NCBI RefSeq assembly: GCF_040605455.1 | Contig: NZ_JBEXCV010000088.1 | Span: forward strand, 1-38,549 | Reading direction: 5' to 3' | Origin: Embleya sp040605455 | GTDB lineage: Bacteria > Actinomycetota > Actinomycetes > Streptomycetales > Streptomycetaceae | Length of the DNA: 38,549 nucleotides | Translations under genes and position numbers: made by a program | Notes under the pieces: generated by a model | Database searches by the model: none | The model's input: the letters and a program-made list of their open reading frames with translations, nothing else | What the model was told of the DNA's origin: nothing | Shown: piece after piece, positions 30,497 through 38,549 of the stretch | Layout of the letters: each line of letters opens with the position of its first letter | How positions within the stretch are numbered: position 1 is the stretch's first letter

Positions 30497-31559
30497 CGAC
30501 CTTCACCTTCCCGCTGCCGATGTCCTGGATCAGTGCCTTGAGCTGCTGCTCCTGGTCGCCGGTGGGCTTGCAGAGCTTGACCGTGGGCACCGGGTCCTTG
30601 CCCAGGTGCCATTCGCGGGCCACGCCCATCCGCAGGGTGCCCTTCTTGAAGTCCTCCAGGGCGCCGGCGAAGTAGGCACCGGGGCTGAAGATCACCGAGA
30701 CCGCGTACTGCGCGCCGGGCGTCGAGCAGCGGTCGGTGCCGGGGGTGAGCGCCGGCACGCCCTTCTCGTTGGCGAGTTGGGTGACCACGTCGGTGGCGCC
30801 GCCGAGGTAGGGGTAGATCACCTTGACGCCCTGGCTGATCTGCGCCTGGGCGGCCTCCTTGGCCTTGCCGGAGTCGTTGAAGTCGCCGGTGTAGGTCTGC
30901 ACCATCTCGGCGTCCGGGACGACCTTCTTGATGCCGGCCTCGAAGGCCTTGGCCACGTCCCGGGCGAACTGCAGGTCGGGGCCGGTGATGTAGCCGGCCT
31001 TCTTGCCGCCGTTCTCCTTGAGGATCAGGCCGGCCGCGTAACCGGCCACGTACAGCGACTCGTTGATGTAGTCGAGGGACTGGGTGAACTCGGGGGTCTG
31101 GGTCACGCCTTGGCCGCCGCTGATGTACCAGGCGATGCCCTTGCACTGCGGTTCCTTGGCCGCGCTGAGCGCGTCCTTGAGCTCGCTGGCGCCGATCGCG
31201 ATCATGTCGACCTTCTGCCGACACAGGTTGCGGGCCTGCTGGACCGCGTTGGCCGGGTTGATCTTGTCGACCACGACGAGCTTCCACCCGTTGGCGTCGG
31301 CATAGCCGTTCGCCTCGTCGACGAAGCTCTGGTAGTAACCCTTGTCCTTGGTGTCGCCGGGGCTCATCACCCCGATGACGACCTTCTTGTCCTTGTTGAC
31401 GTCGGGCTCGTTGGCGGGGAGGGTGCCGGCGCCGGGCGCACCGGCCGAGGCGGGCGCCCCGGCGGAGGTGGAAGAGGAGGAGGAGCCACCGCCACAGGCG
31501 GTGACCAGCAGTCCCGGTATGATGACCGAGGTTGCGATGACTCGAACCATGTTCTTCAT
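30471..31559 (-). CDS. BMP-family substrate-binding lipoprotein
   Basis: The 362-residue product has a lipoprotein signal (LLVTAC, acylated Cys about 22) followed by a Gly/Ser linker. The BMP/Med fold has VVIGVMSPGDTKDKGYYQSFVDEA at its start and further blocks DMIAIGASELKDAL and KVIYPYLGGATDVVTQL. These proteins deliver nucleosides or nucleoside-like ligands to the importer. It is the first gene of the leftward operon. Upstream are 294 bases with no gene, presumably the promoter. Confidence 0.93.
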   Translation of the reverse strand: MKNMVRVIATSVIIPGLLVTACGGGSSSSSTSAGAPASAGAPGAGTLPANEPDVNKDKKVVIGVMSPGDTKDKGYYQSFVDEANGYADANGWKLVVVDKINPANAVQQARNLCRQKVDMIAIGASELKDALSAAKEPQCKGIAWYISGGQGVTQTPEFTQSLDYINESLYVAGYAAGLILKENGGKKAGYITGPDLQFARDVAKAFEAGIKKVVPDAEMVQTYTGDFNDSGKAKEAAQAQISQGVKVIYPYLGGATDVVTQLANEKGVPALTPGTDRCSTPGAQYAVSVIFSPGAYFAGALEDFKKGTLRMGVAREWHLGKDPVPTVKLCKPTGDQEQQLKALIQDIGSGKVKVDEAVAAGK

Positions 31560-31853
31560 CGGAAGGTCTCCAGACGAATCAGGGCGCTTTGGTTCGACAC
31601 GGACCGACGGGTGCGCGGCAACCCGGGTGAGCACGGTGGGCGTGCCGGATTCGGGGGTGAGGTGTCGCGGCCGGGGTGGATGTCGGTCCGGCGGAGGGAC
31701 CCGTTCCGGTTGCGCGGGGGATTCCGGCCCGGAAGCGGGTGGGGGTCGGTGCGCGGCGCCTGCGGCGCGCGCGACCGTCCGACAGTGGTGTGGTGGTGCG
31801 GAGTTGCCGAGCTGCGATCCGGCGGCGATACCGGGTCGCGGTGGTGCGGTGGG
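31560..31853. promoter_or_regulatory. Upstream region of the importer operon
   Basis: These 294 bases lie between the leftward cupin gene and the leftward binding-protein gene. They hold no supported frame and presumably contain the importer promoter. I see no strong symmetric operator here. Confidence 0.4.
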
Positions 31854-32219
31854 TCAGCCGTTGCGGTATTCGTCGCGCGGCGGGGTGAAGATGTCCAGGA
31901 TCCAGGTCTCGCCGTGCTCGGGGTCGCCGATGAACAGGCTGTCCCCGTGGTCGCAGCCCTTGGGCGCCCAGTAGACGTCGCCCGGGCCCAGCACCTGCCG
32001 CTCGTCAGAGTCGATGCGGAAGTCCAGCTTGCCCTTGAGCACCATGCCGTACTGCTCGTGCTCGGGATGGTCGTCGTAGGGGGTGGGTCCGCAGCCCTCG
32101 CGGATCCGCCACAGGGTCAACATCATCTCGTCACCGGTGTAGACCCGGCGCCGGAATCCCGGCTTGACCTCGACGAACTCGCTGTCGTCGAAGGCCCACA
32201 CGCGTTGTACGTCGCTCAT
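31854..32219 (-). CDS. Small cupin protein
   Basis: The 121-residue single-domain cupin has its first metal block in YDDHPEHEQYGMVLKGKLDF and the second in CDHGDSL. It could be an isomerase, dioxygenase or ligand sensor. It lies 65 bases after the GntR-type regulator gene on the same strand and near the importer, so it probably belongs to the same catabolic island. No substrate is evident. Confidence 0.85.
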   Translation of the reverse strand: MSDVQRVWAFDDSEFVEVKPGFRRRVYTGDEMMLTLWRIREGCGPTPYDDHPEHEQYGMVLKGKLDFRIDSDERQVLGPGDVYWAPKGCDHGDSLFIGDPEHGETWILDIFTPPRDEYRNG

Positions 32220-32284
32220 GTCACGGCCGTCCTCTCCGGTTGATTCGCGCAATGGTTCCTCGGGCGGGCCGGCCTTCGTGCCCG

Positions 32285-33016
32285 CTAGAACATCCGGGCG
32301 GTCATCTGCCGCTCCACCTCGCCGAGATGGTCGGCGGCGGCGTGCGCGGCGGCGTCGGGGATGCCGGCCGCGACCGCCTCGGCGATGCCCCGATGCGAGC
32401 GGCAGGACTCGGCGATCACTTGGCGGACCGCCTCGGCGTTGCCCTCCGCGTCGAGGAGCGAGGCGAAGTCGCCGGACGCGAATACCGCGTCGAGCACCTT
32501 CGCGTACAGCTCGCGCAGTGTGGTGTTGCCACACGCGCGGGCCAGCGCCGCGTGGAAACGGCGGTCCTGGCGGCGGAACGCCTCCAGGCTCATCTGTGGG
32601 TCGAAGCCGGCCGCGAGTTCGCCGATCTCGGCCCGCTCGTCGGGGGCGGCGCGGATGGCGGCGAGGCGGGCGATGGCCACCTCGGTGACCTGGCGTACCT
32701 CGAACAGTTCCGAGACGCGCAGCTTGCGGCCGTCGTCCGCGTCGAAGGACACCCCGGGCAGTCGCTCGGCGACATAGAACCGGTTGCCGCGCTTGACCAG
32801 GCAACCGAGCGAGACGAGTCCCTGGATCGCCTCGCGCACCGAGGTGCGGGCCACCCCGAACTGCTCACACAGGGTACGTTCCGGGGGAAGTTGCGCGCCC
32901 GGGCGCAGTTCGCCCTCACGCACGCTCGCCAGGAGTGCGTCGCGGACCTCCTCGGAGATCGTGCGGCGCGCGACCTTGGCGAACCGGACCCGGTCCCCCG
33001 GTGCCCGCAGGGGCAC
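32285..33016 (-). CDS. FCD-domain GntR-family transcriptional regulator
   Basis: The 243-residue product has an N-terminal winged helix (ISEEVRDALLASVREGEL, then PPERTLCEQFGVARTSVREA) and a C-terminal all-helical FCD domain with the His/Asp metal or effector residues (QDRRFHAALARACGN, SHRGIAEAV, HLGEVERQM). FCD regulators sense organic acids or sugar acids and usually repress neighbouring catabolic genes. The GTG at 33016 overlaps the stop of the VOC gene by one base (TAGTG). A candidate operator lies at 33531-33549 upstream of its partner. Confidence 0.92.
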   Translation of the reverse strand: MPLRAPGDRVRFAKVARRTISEEVRDALLASVREGELRPGAQLPPERTLCEQFGVARTSVREAIQGLVSLGCLVKRGNRFYVAERLPGVSFDADDGRKLRVSELFEVRQVTEVAIARLAAIRAAPDERAEIGELAAGFDPQMSLEAFRRQDRRFHAALARACGNTTLRELYAKVLDAVFASGDFASLLDAEGNAEAVRQVIAESCRSHRGIAEAVAAGIPDAAAHAAADHLGEVERQMTARMF

Positions 33017-33501
33017 TACGCGCCCGCCAGGGACGCGAAGCGCTCGCGTTCCGCGTCCAGGTCCAGCGGGCGGATGATCGCCTCGTGCTCCTCGTCGCCC
33101 CAATGCGCGTGCGGGACCAGCCACATCACCTCGAACTCGAGGCCGTCGGGGTCCTTGGCGTACAGGCTCTTGTTCGCGCCGTGGTCGCTCGCGCCGATCA
33201 ACGCGCCCGCGGCCGACAGGCGTTCACGGGCCTCGGCCAGCGCGTCGAGGGTGGGCACCTCCCACGCGACGTGATACATGCCCACCGTGCGCCGGCCGGC
33301 CTGCGAGTCGCCCGCCCCGGCGCCGATCGTGAAGAAGGCGATGTCGTGGTGGTTCTCCGACGCGGGCGCCCGCATGAAGACGTAACTGCCGGGCGGGCCG
33401 TCGATGACGGTGATGAAATCCAGCACCTCGTTGTAGAACCGGGCGGTCCGGTGTGCGTCGCGCACGTACAGCACCGCGTGGTTCATCCCGGTAACGGCCA
33501 C
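33016..33501 (-). CDS. VOC-superfamily enzyme (glyoxalase/dioxygenase-like)
   Basis: The 161-residue two-module product has possible metal ligands His8 (MNHAVLYV), His77 (MYHVAWEV) and Glu122 or Glu124 (DPDGLEFEVMW). Size suits a glyoxalase, epimerase or extradiol-dioxygenase-like enzyme. The GTG at 33501 is supported by GAGGAGG. It is the first gene of a unit that continues into the GntR-type regulator and cupin genes. The substrate is unknown. Confidence 0.87.
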   Translation of the reverse strand: MAVTGMNHAVLYVRDAHRTARFYNEVLDFITVIDGPPGSYVFMRAPASENHHDIAFFTIGAGAGDSQAGRRTVGMYHVAWEVPTLDALAEARERLSAAGALIGASDHGANKSLYAKDPDGLEFEVMWLVPHAHWGDEEHEAIIRPLDLDAERERFASLAGA

Positions 33502-33530
33502 GATCGGGCCTCCTCAGGGTGTGGGTCAGG

Positions 33531-33549
33531 CTGTTGGTCTGACAATCAG
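33531..33549. promoter_or_regulatory. Candidate FCD/GntR operator
   Basis: The 19 bases CTGTTGGTCTGACAATCAG form an imperfect palindrome centred on T33540, with seven of nine pairs complementary. The GTC-T-GAC core resembles known FCD-regulator sites. It lies 30 bases upstream of the VOC gene start, just before the regulator's own transcription unit. Confidence 0.5.
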
Positions 33550-33604
33550 AAGGTATGAAGCTCGGTCAGGTGTGGTCATTGGTCCCCCAGCACAACCCCA
33601 CGCT

Positions 33605-35119
33605 TCACCCGCTGTGCACCTGGACGTTCACCGCCTTGGTACGGGTGTACGCGTCCACGCCGGTTTTCGCGAACCCACTGGCTCGGCGCGGCTCGCCGCG
33701 CCCGCCGTTCATGTCCGGCGCGAAATGGCAGTTCACGTTGACCTCACCGCAGTCCAGCGCGTCCGAGAAACGGAACGCCCGCTCGATGTCGCGGGTGAAC
33801 ACCGTGCCGTTGAGGCCGTACCGGGTTCCGTTCGCCAACGCGAGCGCCTCGGCCTCGTCGCGGAAGGGCATCGCGGCCAGCACCGGCCCGAACACCTCCT
33901 GCTGCTCCACCTCGCAGCCGTGCCGCACCCGGCCCAGCACGGTGGGCGCGACATAGGTCGGCAGGAGGCCGTCCGGCAGGCCCGGTTTGCCGACCGCGGA
34001 GGCGTCCCCCGCGTCCAGTGCCCGGCTCACGAAGCCGCGGACCCGGTCCGCGTGCCGCTCGTTGATCAAGGGCCCGATGAAGGTGTCCGGATGCAGCGCG
34101 TCGCCCACCGGCAGCGTGGCCGCCGCGGCCGCGACCGCCTCCACCACCTGGTCGTACACCGACTCCTCGACCAGCAACCGACTGCCCGCGACGCACACCT
34201 CGCCCATGTTCACGAACGCGGCCATCATCGCCCAGCCCACCGCCTGGTCCAGGTCGGCGTCGGCGAACACCACGACCGGCGACTTGCCACCCAGTTCCAG
34301 ATGCACCGGGGTCAGGTTGCGCGCGGCGGCGGCCAGCACGTGTCGACCGGTCTCGGTGCCGCCGGTCAGGCTGATCAGGTCGAACCGCTTGTCGGTGATC
34401 AGCCGCTCGCCGACCGTCGAGCCCGGGCCCAGCACGATGTTCAACACCCCCGCCGGCAGCCCGGCGGCGGTCAGGATCCGGCCCAGCTCGACCAGTGTCA
34501 CCACCGCGTCCACCGGCGGCTTGGCCACGATCGAGCAGCCGGCCGCGAGCGCCGAGGCGATCCGCTGGCTGCCCGTCATCAGCGGCCCGTTCCACGGCAA
34601 CAACTCGGCCACCACGCCGGCCGGCTCGCGCAGCCGCAGGGTCAGCAGATCCGGACCGCCGCCGGGCAGCAGATCCGGCGGGAAGGACGAGCGCCGCACG
34701 TCGCCGTGCGTGGTGCGACAGATCGCCGCGGCGTAGGAGAAGGCGTTGGCCGCCTCGTACACGTCGTTCGTCAGCGCCCCGGAGATCGCCTTCCCGGTGT
34801 CCATCGCCTCCAGCGCGGCCAGCCGGCCGGCGTCCGCGCGGATCGCCGCGGCCGCCGCCTCCAGCACCTCGGCCTTGCGCGGACCCGGCATGCGCTGCCA
34901 CACCCTGCCGTCGAAGCTGGTCCGCGCGGCGGAGACGGCCGCCTCGACCTCGGCGTCGCTCGCCGACAGGTAGGAGGCGGGTTGCCCACCGGTCGAGGGA
35001 TCGAACACCGGTCGCCGCTCGCCGTCGAAGGACTCGCGCCCGTCGATCAGCTGCGGATACGGGTCCGGGCGCAGCCACTCGGCGCGGATGCGCGGCTCGC
35101 TGCTGGTGGTGTCGGACAT
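33605..35119 (-). CDS. NAD(P)-dependent aldehyde dehydrogenase
   Basis: This 504-residue enzyme contains PWNGPLMTG, the cofactor loop LTGGTETGRHV, the catalytic glutamate in LELGGKSPVVVF and the catalytic cysteine in NMGEVCVAGSRL, where NxGQxC is common. It ends with ANGTRYGLNGTVFTRD and a C-terminal oligomerisation strand. Members oxidise aldehydes to acids. It is transcribed leftward, 103 bases before the VOC gene, and divergently from the amidohydrolase. It would oxidise an aldehyde made in the island, for example by the alcohol dehydrogenase at 36839. Confidence 0.93.
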   Translation of the reverse strand: MSDTTSSEPRIRAEWLRPDPYPQLIDGRESFDGERRPVFDPSTGGQPASYLSASDAEVEAAVSAARTSFDGRVWQRMPGPRKAEVLEAAAAAIRADAGRLAALEAMDTGKAISGALTNDVYEAANAFSYAAAICRTTHGDVRRSSFPPDLLPGGGPDLLTLRLREPAGVVAELLPWNGPLMTGSQRIASALAAGCSIVAKPPVDAVVTLVELGRILTAAGLPAGVLNIVLGPGSTVGERLITDKRFDLISLTGGTETGRHVLAAAARNLTPVHLELGGKSPVVVFADADLDQAVGWAMMAAFVNMGEVCVAGSRLLVEESVYDQVVEAVAAAAATLPVGDALHPDTFIGPLINERHADRVRGFVSRALDAGDASAVGKPGLPDGLLPTYVAPTVLGRVRHGCEVEQQEVFGPVLAAMPFRDEAEALALANGTRYGLNGTVFTRDIERAFRFSDALDCGEVNVNCHFAPDMNGGRGEPRRASGFAKTGVDAYTRTKAVNVQVHSG

Positions 35120-35165
35120 GCGGCAACTCCCTGGACGCGGCGGACGGGCCTTCGAGCCGTGCGCG

Positions 35166-35207
35166 CCGTGTCGGGCGCCGCAACCTGGTAAGCCTCGCCC
35201 GACACGG
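35166..35207. promoter_or_regulatory. Inverted repeat in the divergent promoter region
   Basis: Perfect 12-base arms (35166-35177 and 35196-35207) are separated by 18 bases, between the aldehyde dehydrogenase and amidohydrolase starts. It may be a paired operator half-site arrangement or a transcript hairpin. Confidence 0.5.
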
Positions 35208-35357
35208 CACCGGTTCAGGTTTGCCCTCGTCGCCCTGTGCTCGCATTGTGTCCCCGGCATGTACTGGGCCCACTTGATTGTGCTCCCGGCCACGATGCCT
35301 GCGGACGATGCCGGGCCTAGTGTCCCCAGACATGGTGAGTTCGCAGGTGAGAGCAAC

Positions 35358-36755
35358 GTGAGCGGCGCCGGGCCGACGCGGCCCGACCTGTTGGTCGTGG
35401 GCGGTGACGTGGTCACCATGAACGCGCGCCGCGAGGTGCTGCTGGGCGGCACGGTCGCCGTCGCGGGCGAGCGCATCCTCGCCGTCGGCGCCACCGGCGA
35501 GCTGCGGGCCCGCTGGCCGGGCACCCCCGAGTGGGACGCGAGCGACTGCGTCGTCACGCCGGGCATGGTCAACGCGCATCTGCACCAGACCGGCGATCCG
35601 CTGGCCCGCGCCCGAATACCGGACGACCTGCCGCCGGGCGCCTCCGTCGACACCTGGGCGGTGCCGCTGCACGCGGCGCACCGACCCGACGACGACGAAC
35701 TGTCCGCGCTGCTCGCCGGCGTGGAGAGCGTGCGCAACGGCGTCACCACGATCATCGAGGCCGGCACCGTGGCCCACCCGCACCGGGTGGCCGCCGCGAT
35801 GAGCGAGGTCGGCGTACGCGGCGGCATCGGCGCGTGGGGCTGGGACGTGCCCGGCGCACCGTTCGCCGCACCGGCCGCCGAGGTGTTGGACCGGCTCGCC
35901 GAACTGGTCGCCGCCTACCCGGCCGGCGGGTCGGTCGAGGGCTGGGTCACCCTGGTCGGGCACGGCCTGGCCTCGGACGAACTGCTGTCCGGCGCGGCCG
36001 ACCTGGCCCGCGCCACCGGCGCGCGGATGACGATGCACCTGTCCCCCTCGGGCGCCGACCCCGACGACTACCTGCGCCGCACCGGGCGCCGACCCGTGCT
36101 GCACCTGGCCGAGTTGGGAGTGCTGGGCCCGCACCTGTTGCTGGCGCACGCGGTGTGGCTCGACGACGCCGAGGTCGAGGCGTTGTTGGCGGACCGTACC
36201 GCGGTCGCCTACTGCCCGTGGGCGTATCTGCGGTTGGGCCAGGGCGTGACACAGGCCGGGCGGCACGCCGCGTTGTCGCGTCGCGGCGGCCGGCTCGCGC
36301 TGGGCACCGACGCGGGCAACGCCGCCGACTCGGCCGATCTGCTGCGCACCGCGGCGCTCGCGGTGGGCCTGGCCAAGGACATGGCGATCGACCCCACCGG
36401 TCCCGGCGCCGCCGAGGCACTGGAGTGGGCCACCATCGGCGGCGCCGAGGCGGTCGGTATGGCCGATCGCATCGGCTCGCTCGAACCCGGCAAGTACGCC
36501 GATCTGGTGGTGCACGACGCCACCGGCCCGCAGTGGACCCCGCGCGGCGACATCGCCCAACAGCTGGTGTGGTCCTCGGACGGCCGCTCGGTGCGCGACG
36601 TGCTGATCGGCGGCCGGGTCGTGGTCCGCGACCACACGTGCGTGACCGTCGACGAGCGGGCCCTGCGTACCCTCGCCGCCCGCGCCTCGACCGCCCTGCT
36701 CGCCCGGGCCGGCGTACCGCTGCGCTCGCGCTGGCCGACGCTGCCCGCGTACTGA
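35358..36755 (+). CDS. Amidohydrolase-family hydrolase/deaminase
   Basis: The 465-residue TIM-barrel metal hydrolase starts with a beta-sandwich segment, then PGMVNAHLHQTGD (His74 and His76). Further possible metal residues are in VGHGLAS, LLAHAVWLDDAE and LGTDAGN (the Asp). Sequence is nearest to the guanine/8-oxoguanine deaminase and triazine-hydrolase group; the HxxE of that group is replaced around MHLSPSG. It ends with a SLEPGKYADLVV segment typical of the family. The GTG at 35358 fits the conserved start; upstream ATGs lack family sequence. It is the first of three rightward genes. Confidence 0.9.
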   Translation: MSGAGPTRPDLLVVGGDVVTMNARREVLLGGTVAVAGERILAVGATGELRARWPGTPEWDASDCVVTPGMVNAHLHQTGDPLARARIPDDLPPGASVDTWAVPLHAAHRPDDDELSALLAGVESVRNGVTTIIEAGTVAHPHRVAAAMSEVGVRGGIGAWGWDVPGAPFAAPAAEVLDRLAELVAAYPAGGSVEGWVTLVGHGLASDELLSGAADLARATGARMTMHLSPSGADPDDYLRRTGRRPVLHLAELGVLGPHLLLAHAVWLDDAEVEALLADRTAVAYCPWAYLRLGQGVTQAGRHAALSRRGGRLALGTDAGNAADSADLLRTAALAVGLAKDMAIDPTGPGAAEALEWATIGGAEAVGMADRIGSLEPGKYADLVVHDATGPQWTPRGDIAQQLVWSSDGRSVRDVLIGGRVVVRDHTCVTVDERALRTLAARASTALLARAGVPLRSRWPTLPAY

Positions 36756-36838
36756 GACGCATACCGACTCGCACACCGCCGACATCGCCGACCGCCGAGT
36801 CCCGTATTCCACAGTTTCCGCCAACCGAGGAGCCCCAC

Positions 36839-37858
36839 ATGCGAGTTGCCGTAGTCACCGCCCCCGAACAGGTCGATCTGCGTGAGGAGCCGGTCCCCGA
36901 GGTCGGGCCGGAGGACGTGCTCGTGCGGGTCGGCCGCACCGGCCTGTGCACCATGGAGCGCCGGCTCTACCTGGGCACCAAGCCGATCTACCCGGTCGCC
37001 CCCGGCCACGAGGTCGCCGGTGAGGTGGTCGCGGTCGGCAGCGCCGTCGTCGGGCTGCCCGGGGTCGCGGCCGTCGGCGACACGGTCACCGTCGACCTGC
37101 TCACCCGCTGCGGCACCTGCACCTCGTGTCGGCGCGGGCGCAGCGCGCTGTGCAAACGACCGCAGGGCGGCGCGTTGGCCGACGGCACCATCTCGATGGG
37201 CGCCGGCTTCGCCGAGTTCGTCAAGGTCAAGGCGTTGCAGGCGTTCCGCACCGGCGACGCGCCGATCGCGCACGCCGCGATGGGCGAGCCGCTGGCGTGC
37301 GTCGCGCACTCGGCCCGGCTCGGCGGGCTGCGGGCCGGCGACCGGGTCGCGGTGATCGGCGCCGGCTACATGGGCCGCCTGCACCTGGCCCTGGCCCGGT
37401 TCAAGGGCGCCGAGTCGGTCGGCCTGATCGACATCAGCGACGAGCGGCTCGCCGAGGCCCGCGCGGCAGGCGCCGACTGGACGAGCACCCCGGAGGAGGC
37501 CGCCGGCACCGGCGGGAAACAGGACGTCGTCTTCGTCACCGCCGGCGCCCCCGGCGCCCTGGAGACCGCACTGTCGCTGTGTGACGACGGCGGCACCGTG
37601 GTGCTGTTCGGCGCCTTCCCCAAGGACGTCCTGGCCGGTGTCGGGCCGGACCACGTGCACCACCACGAGTTGAGCATCGTCGGCGTCTACAGCCAGGAAC
37701 CGCAGGACTGGACCGAGGCCGCCGCGATCATCGCCTCCGGGCGCCTCGCCGCGGATCTGCACGCGCTGGTCACCGCGACCTACCCGCTCGGTGAGGTCGA
37801 CGCCGCCTTCCGGCTGGCGGCGAAGTCGCCGGTCTATCGCGTCCTCGTGGGCGGCTGA
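36839..37858 (+). CDS. Zinc-dependent medium-chain alcohol dehydrogenase
   Basis: The 339-residue product has catalytic-zinc residues in GLCTMERR (Cys) and APGHEVAGEV (His, Glu), structural-zinc cysteines CGTCTSCRRGRSALC, and the Rossmann motif VIGAGYMGRLHLALA. The Asp of the usual GICGTD catalytic site is not kept. The family oxidises polyols and sugar alcohols (sorbitol, threonine or inosamine dehydrogenase relatives). GAGGAG precedes the ATG, and the next gene starts 3 bases after its stop, so the pair is co-translated. Confidence 0.92.
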   Translation: MRVAVVTAPEQVDLREEPVPEVGPEDVLVRVGRTGLCTMERRLYLGTKPIYPVAPGHEVAGEVVAVGSAVVGLPGVAAVGDTVTVDLLTRCGTCTSCRRGRSALCKRPQGGALADGTISMGAGFAEFVKVKALQAFRTGDAPIAHAAMGEPLACVAHSARLGGLRAGDRVAVIGAGYMGRLHLALARFKGAESVGLIDISDERLAEARAAGADWTSTPEEAAGTGGKQDVVFVTAGAPGALETALSLCDDGGTVVLFGAFPKDVLAGVGPDHVHHHELSIVGVYSQEPQDWTEAAAIIASGRLAADLHALVTATYPLGEVDAAFRLAAKSPVYRVLVGG

Positions 37859-37860
37859 GC

Positions 37861-38549
37861 GTGCCCGGCTCGCCCGCGGTCGTCGTCGGCGTCGACGTGG
37901 GAAGCAACTCGGTACGCGCCCTCGCGCTCGACCCGGCCGGCGCCGTCCTGGGCGCGACCACCGCCGGTTACCCCGGTGCGGCGACCTGGGAACCCGGCCA
38001 CGCCGACCCGTACGCCTGGTTCGCCGCCACCGCGCAGGCGCTCGCGGAACTGCGCGCGCTGGTGCCCGGTGCGGCCCGTCCCGCCGCACTGTGCCTGGGC
38101 GGCCAGAGCCCCACCACCGTGCCCGACGCGGTGCCCCGACCCGGCACCGCCGCGGCGCTGACCTGCCGGCATCCGGCGGGCGCGACCGGGTCGCCGGTGC
38201 AACAGCATCACGCGCAGTACGCCGCGCTGCGCGCCGCCCACGGGCCCGACGTGCGGGCGTGGCAGCTCTACGACTGGCTGGCCGCGCGGTTCGGCGCGGA
38301 GCGGGCGCAGGCGCGCTGGCCCGGTGATCCGCCGCTGACCGGCTACGGGCCGATCGTGGCGACCGGGTCGGTGGTGGGCGCGGTCGGCACCGGGCACGAC
38401 GTCGCGGCGGGCACCCCGCTGGTGGCCGGCGCCCAGGACGCGTACCTGGCGTTCTGGGCGGGTGGCCTGGACCGTCCCGGCCGGGCGATGGACCCCGGCG
38501 GGCGGACCGGCGGCCTGGCCGTGGCGGTGCCCGCGGGCTCGCCGGCCGC
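37861..38549 (+). CDS. FGGY-family carbohydrate kinase (partial, runs off the window)
   Basis: About 229 residues are visible. The phosphate-binding start is VVGVDVGSNSVRALALD, where DxGTxSxKA is usual. CLGGQSPTTV follows, then AGAQDAYLAFW and DPGGRTGGLAV, which match the ATP-binding region of xylulokinase/glycerol kinase relatives. It would phosphorylate a sugar or polyol. The GTG at 37861 lies 2 bases after the dehydrogenase stop. The C-terminal half is outside the window. Confidence 0.9.
   Translation, partial: MPGSPAVVVGVDVGSNSVRALALDPAGAVLGATTAGYPGAATWEPGHADPYAWFAATAQALAELRALVPGAARPAALCLGGQSPTTVPDAVPRPGTAAALTCRHPAGATGSPVQQHHAQYAALRAAHGPDVRAWQLYDWLAARFGAERAQARWPGDPPLTGYGPIVATGSVVGAVGTGHDVAAGTPLVAGAQDAYLAFWAGGLDRPGRAMDPGGRTGGLAVAVPAGSPA

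Noticed and set aside
1..38549. CRISPR arrays, tRNA or rRNA genes, insertion sequences
   Set aside because: I found no regularly spaced identical repeats, no tRNA- or rRNA-like segments and no transposase or terminal inverted repeats.

Overview
The window comes from a very GC-rich, morphologically complex actinomycete, most likely a Streptomycetaceae member (Streptomyces, Kitasatospora, Embleya or a relative). The evidence is codon usage with G/C at nearly every third position, frequent GTG/TTG starts, 4-base stop/start overlaps, a chaplin, a PF04672-type methyltransferase and a complete whiE-type spore-pigment locus.

Layout. (1) 1-3300: no convincing gene until 977, then an acidic/basic-tailed putative DNA-binding protein and an orphan SAM methyltransferase. 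(2) 3332-6480: a chaplin with a histidine-rich repeat tail, divergent from a Tat-exported multicopper oxidase, then a secreted beta-helix protein. (3) 6547-18027: a type II polyketide locus that matches the eight-gene whiE spore-pigment layout in order and orientation (divergent FAD hydroxylase; then SchA/CurD protein, cupin, KS-alpha, KS-beta, ACP, aromatase/cyclase, TcmI-like cyclase). It continues directly into a dedicated acetyl-CoA carboxylase set (fused AccD-AccA, AccB, AccC). The carboxylase would make malonyl-CoA, the KS/CLF/ACP would build the chain, the two cyclases would fold it, and the hydroxylase and perhaps the methyltransferase at 19631 would tailor it. (4) 18115-19375: a class F-like sortase with a neighbouring wall-anchored-looking protein. 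(5) 19631-24741: an O-methyltransferase, a PucR-type regulator divergent from an M20 amidohydrolase, and an extra-looking chorismate synthase. (6) 24947-31559: a tightly overlapped operon for a BMP-type (nucleoside-like) ABC importer that also encodes a quinone-oxidoreductase-like dehydrogenase and a TauE/SafE permease. (7) 31854-38549: a catabolic island with cupin, FCD/GntR regulator, VOC enzyme and aldehyde dehydrogenase on the minus strand, and amidohydrolase, zinc alcohol dehydrogenase and FGGY kinase (cut by the window end) on the plus strand.

Regions 6 and 7 look like one uptake-and-degradation system for an unidentified small molecule, probably sugar- or nucleoside-derived. The points most worth checking are the whiE locus with its own acetyl-CoA carboxylase, the chaplin with HxxGE repeats beside a copper oxidase, the sortase lacking an arginine after its cysteine, and the importer/catabolic island with its candidate operators. 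Functions are inferred from protein sequence by eye; no database search was run.
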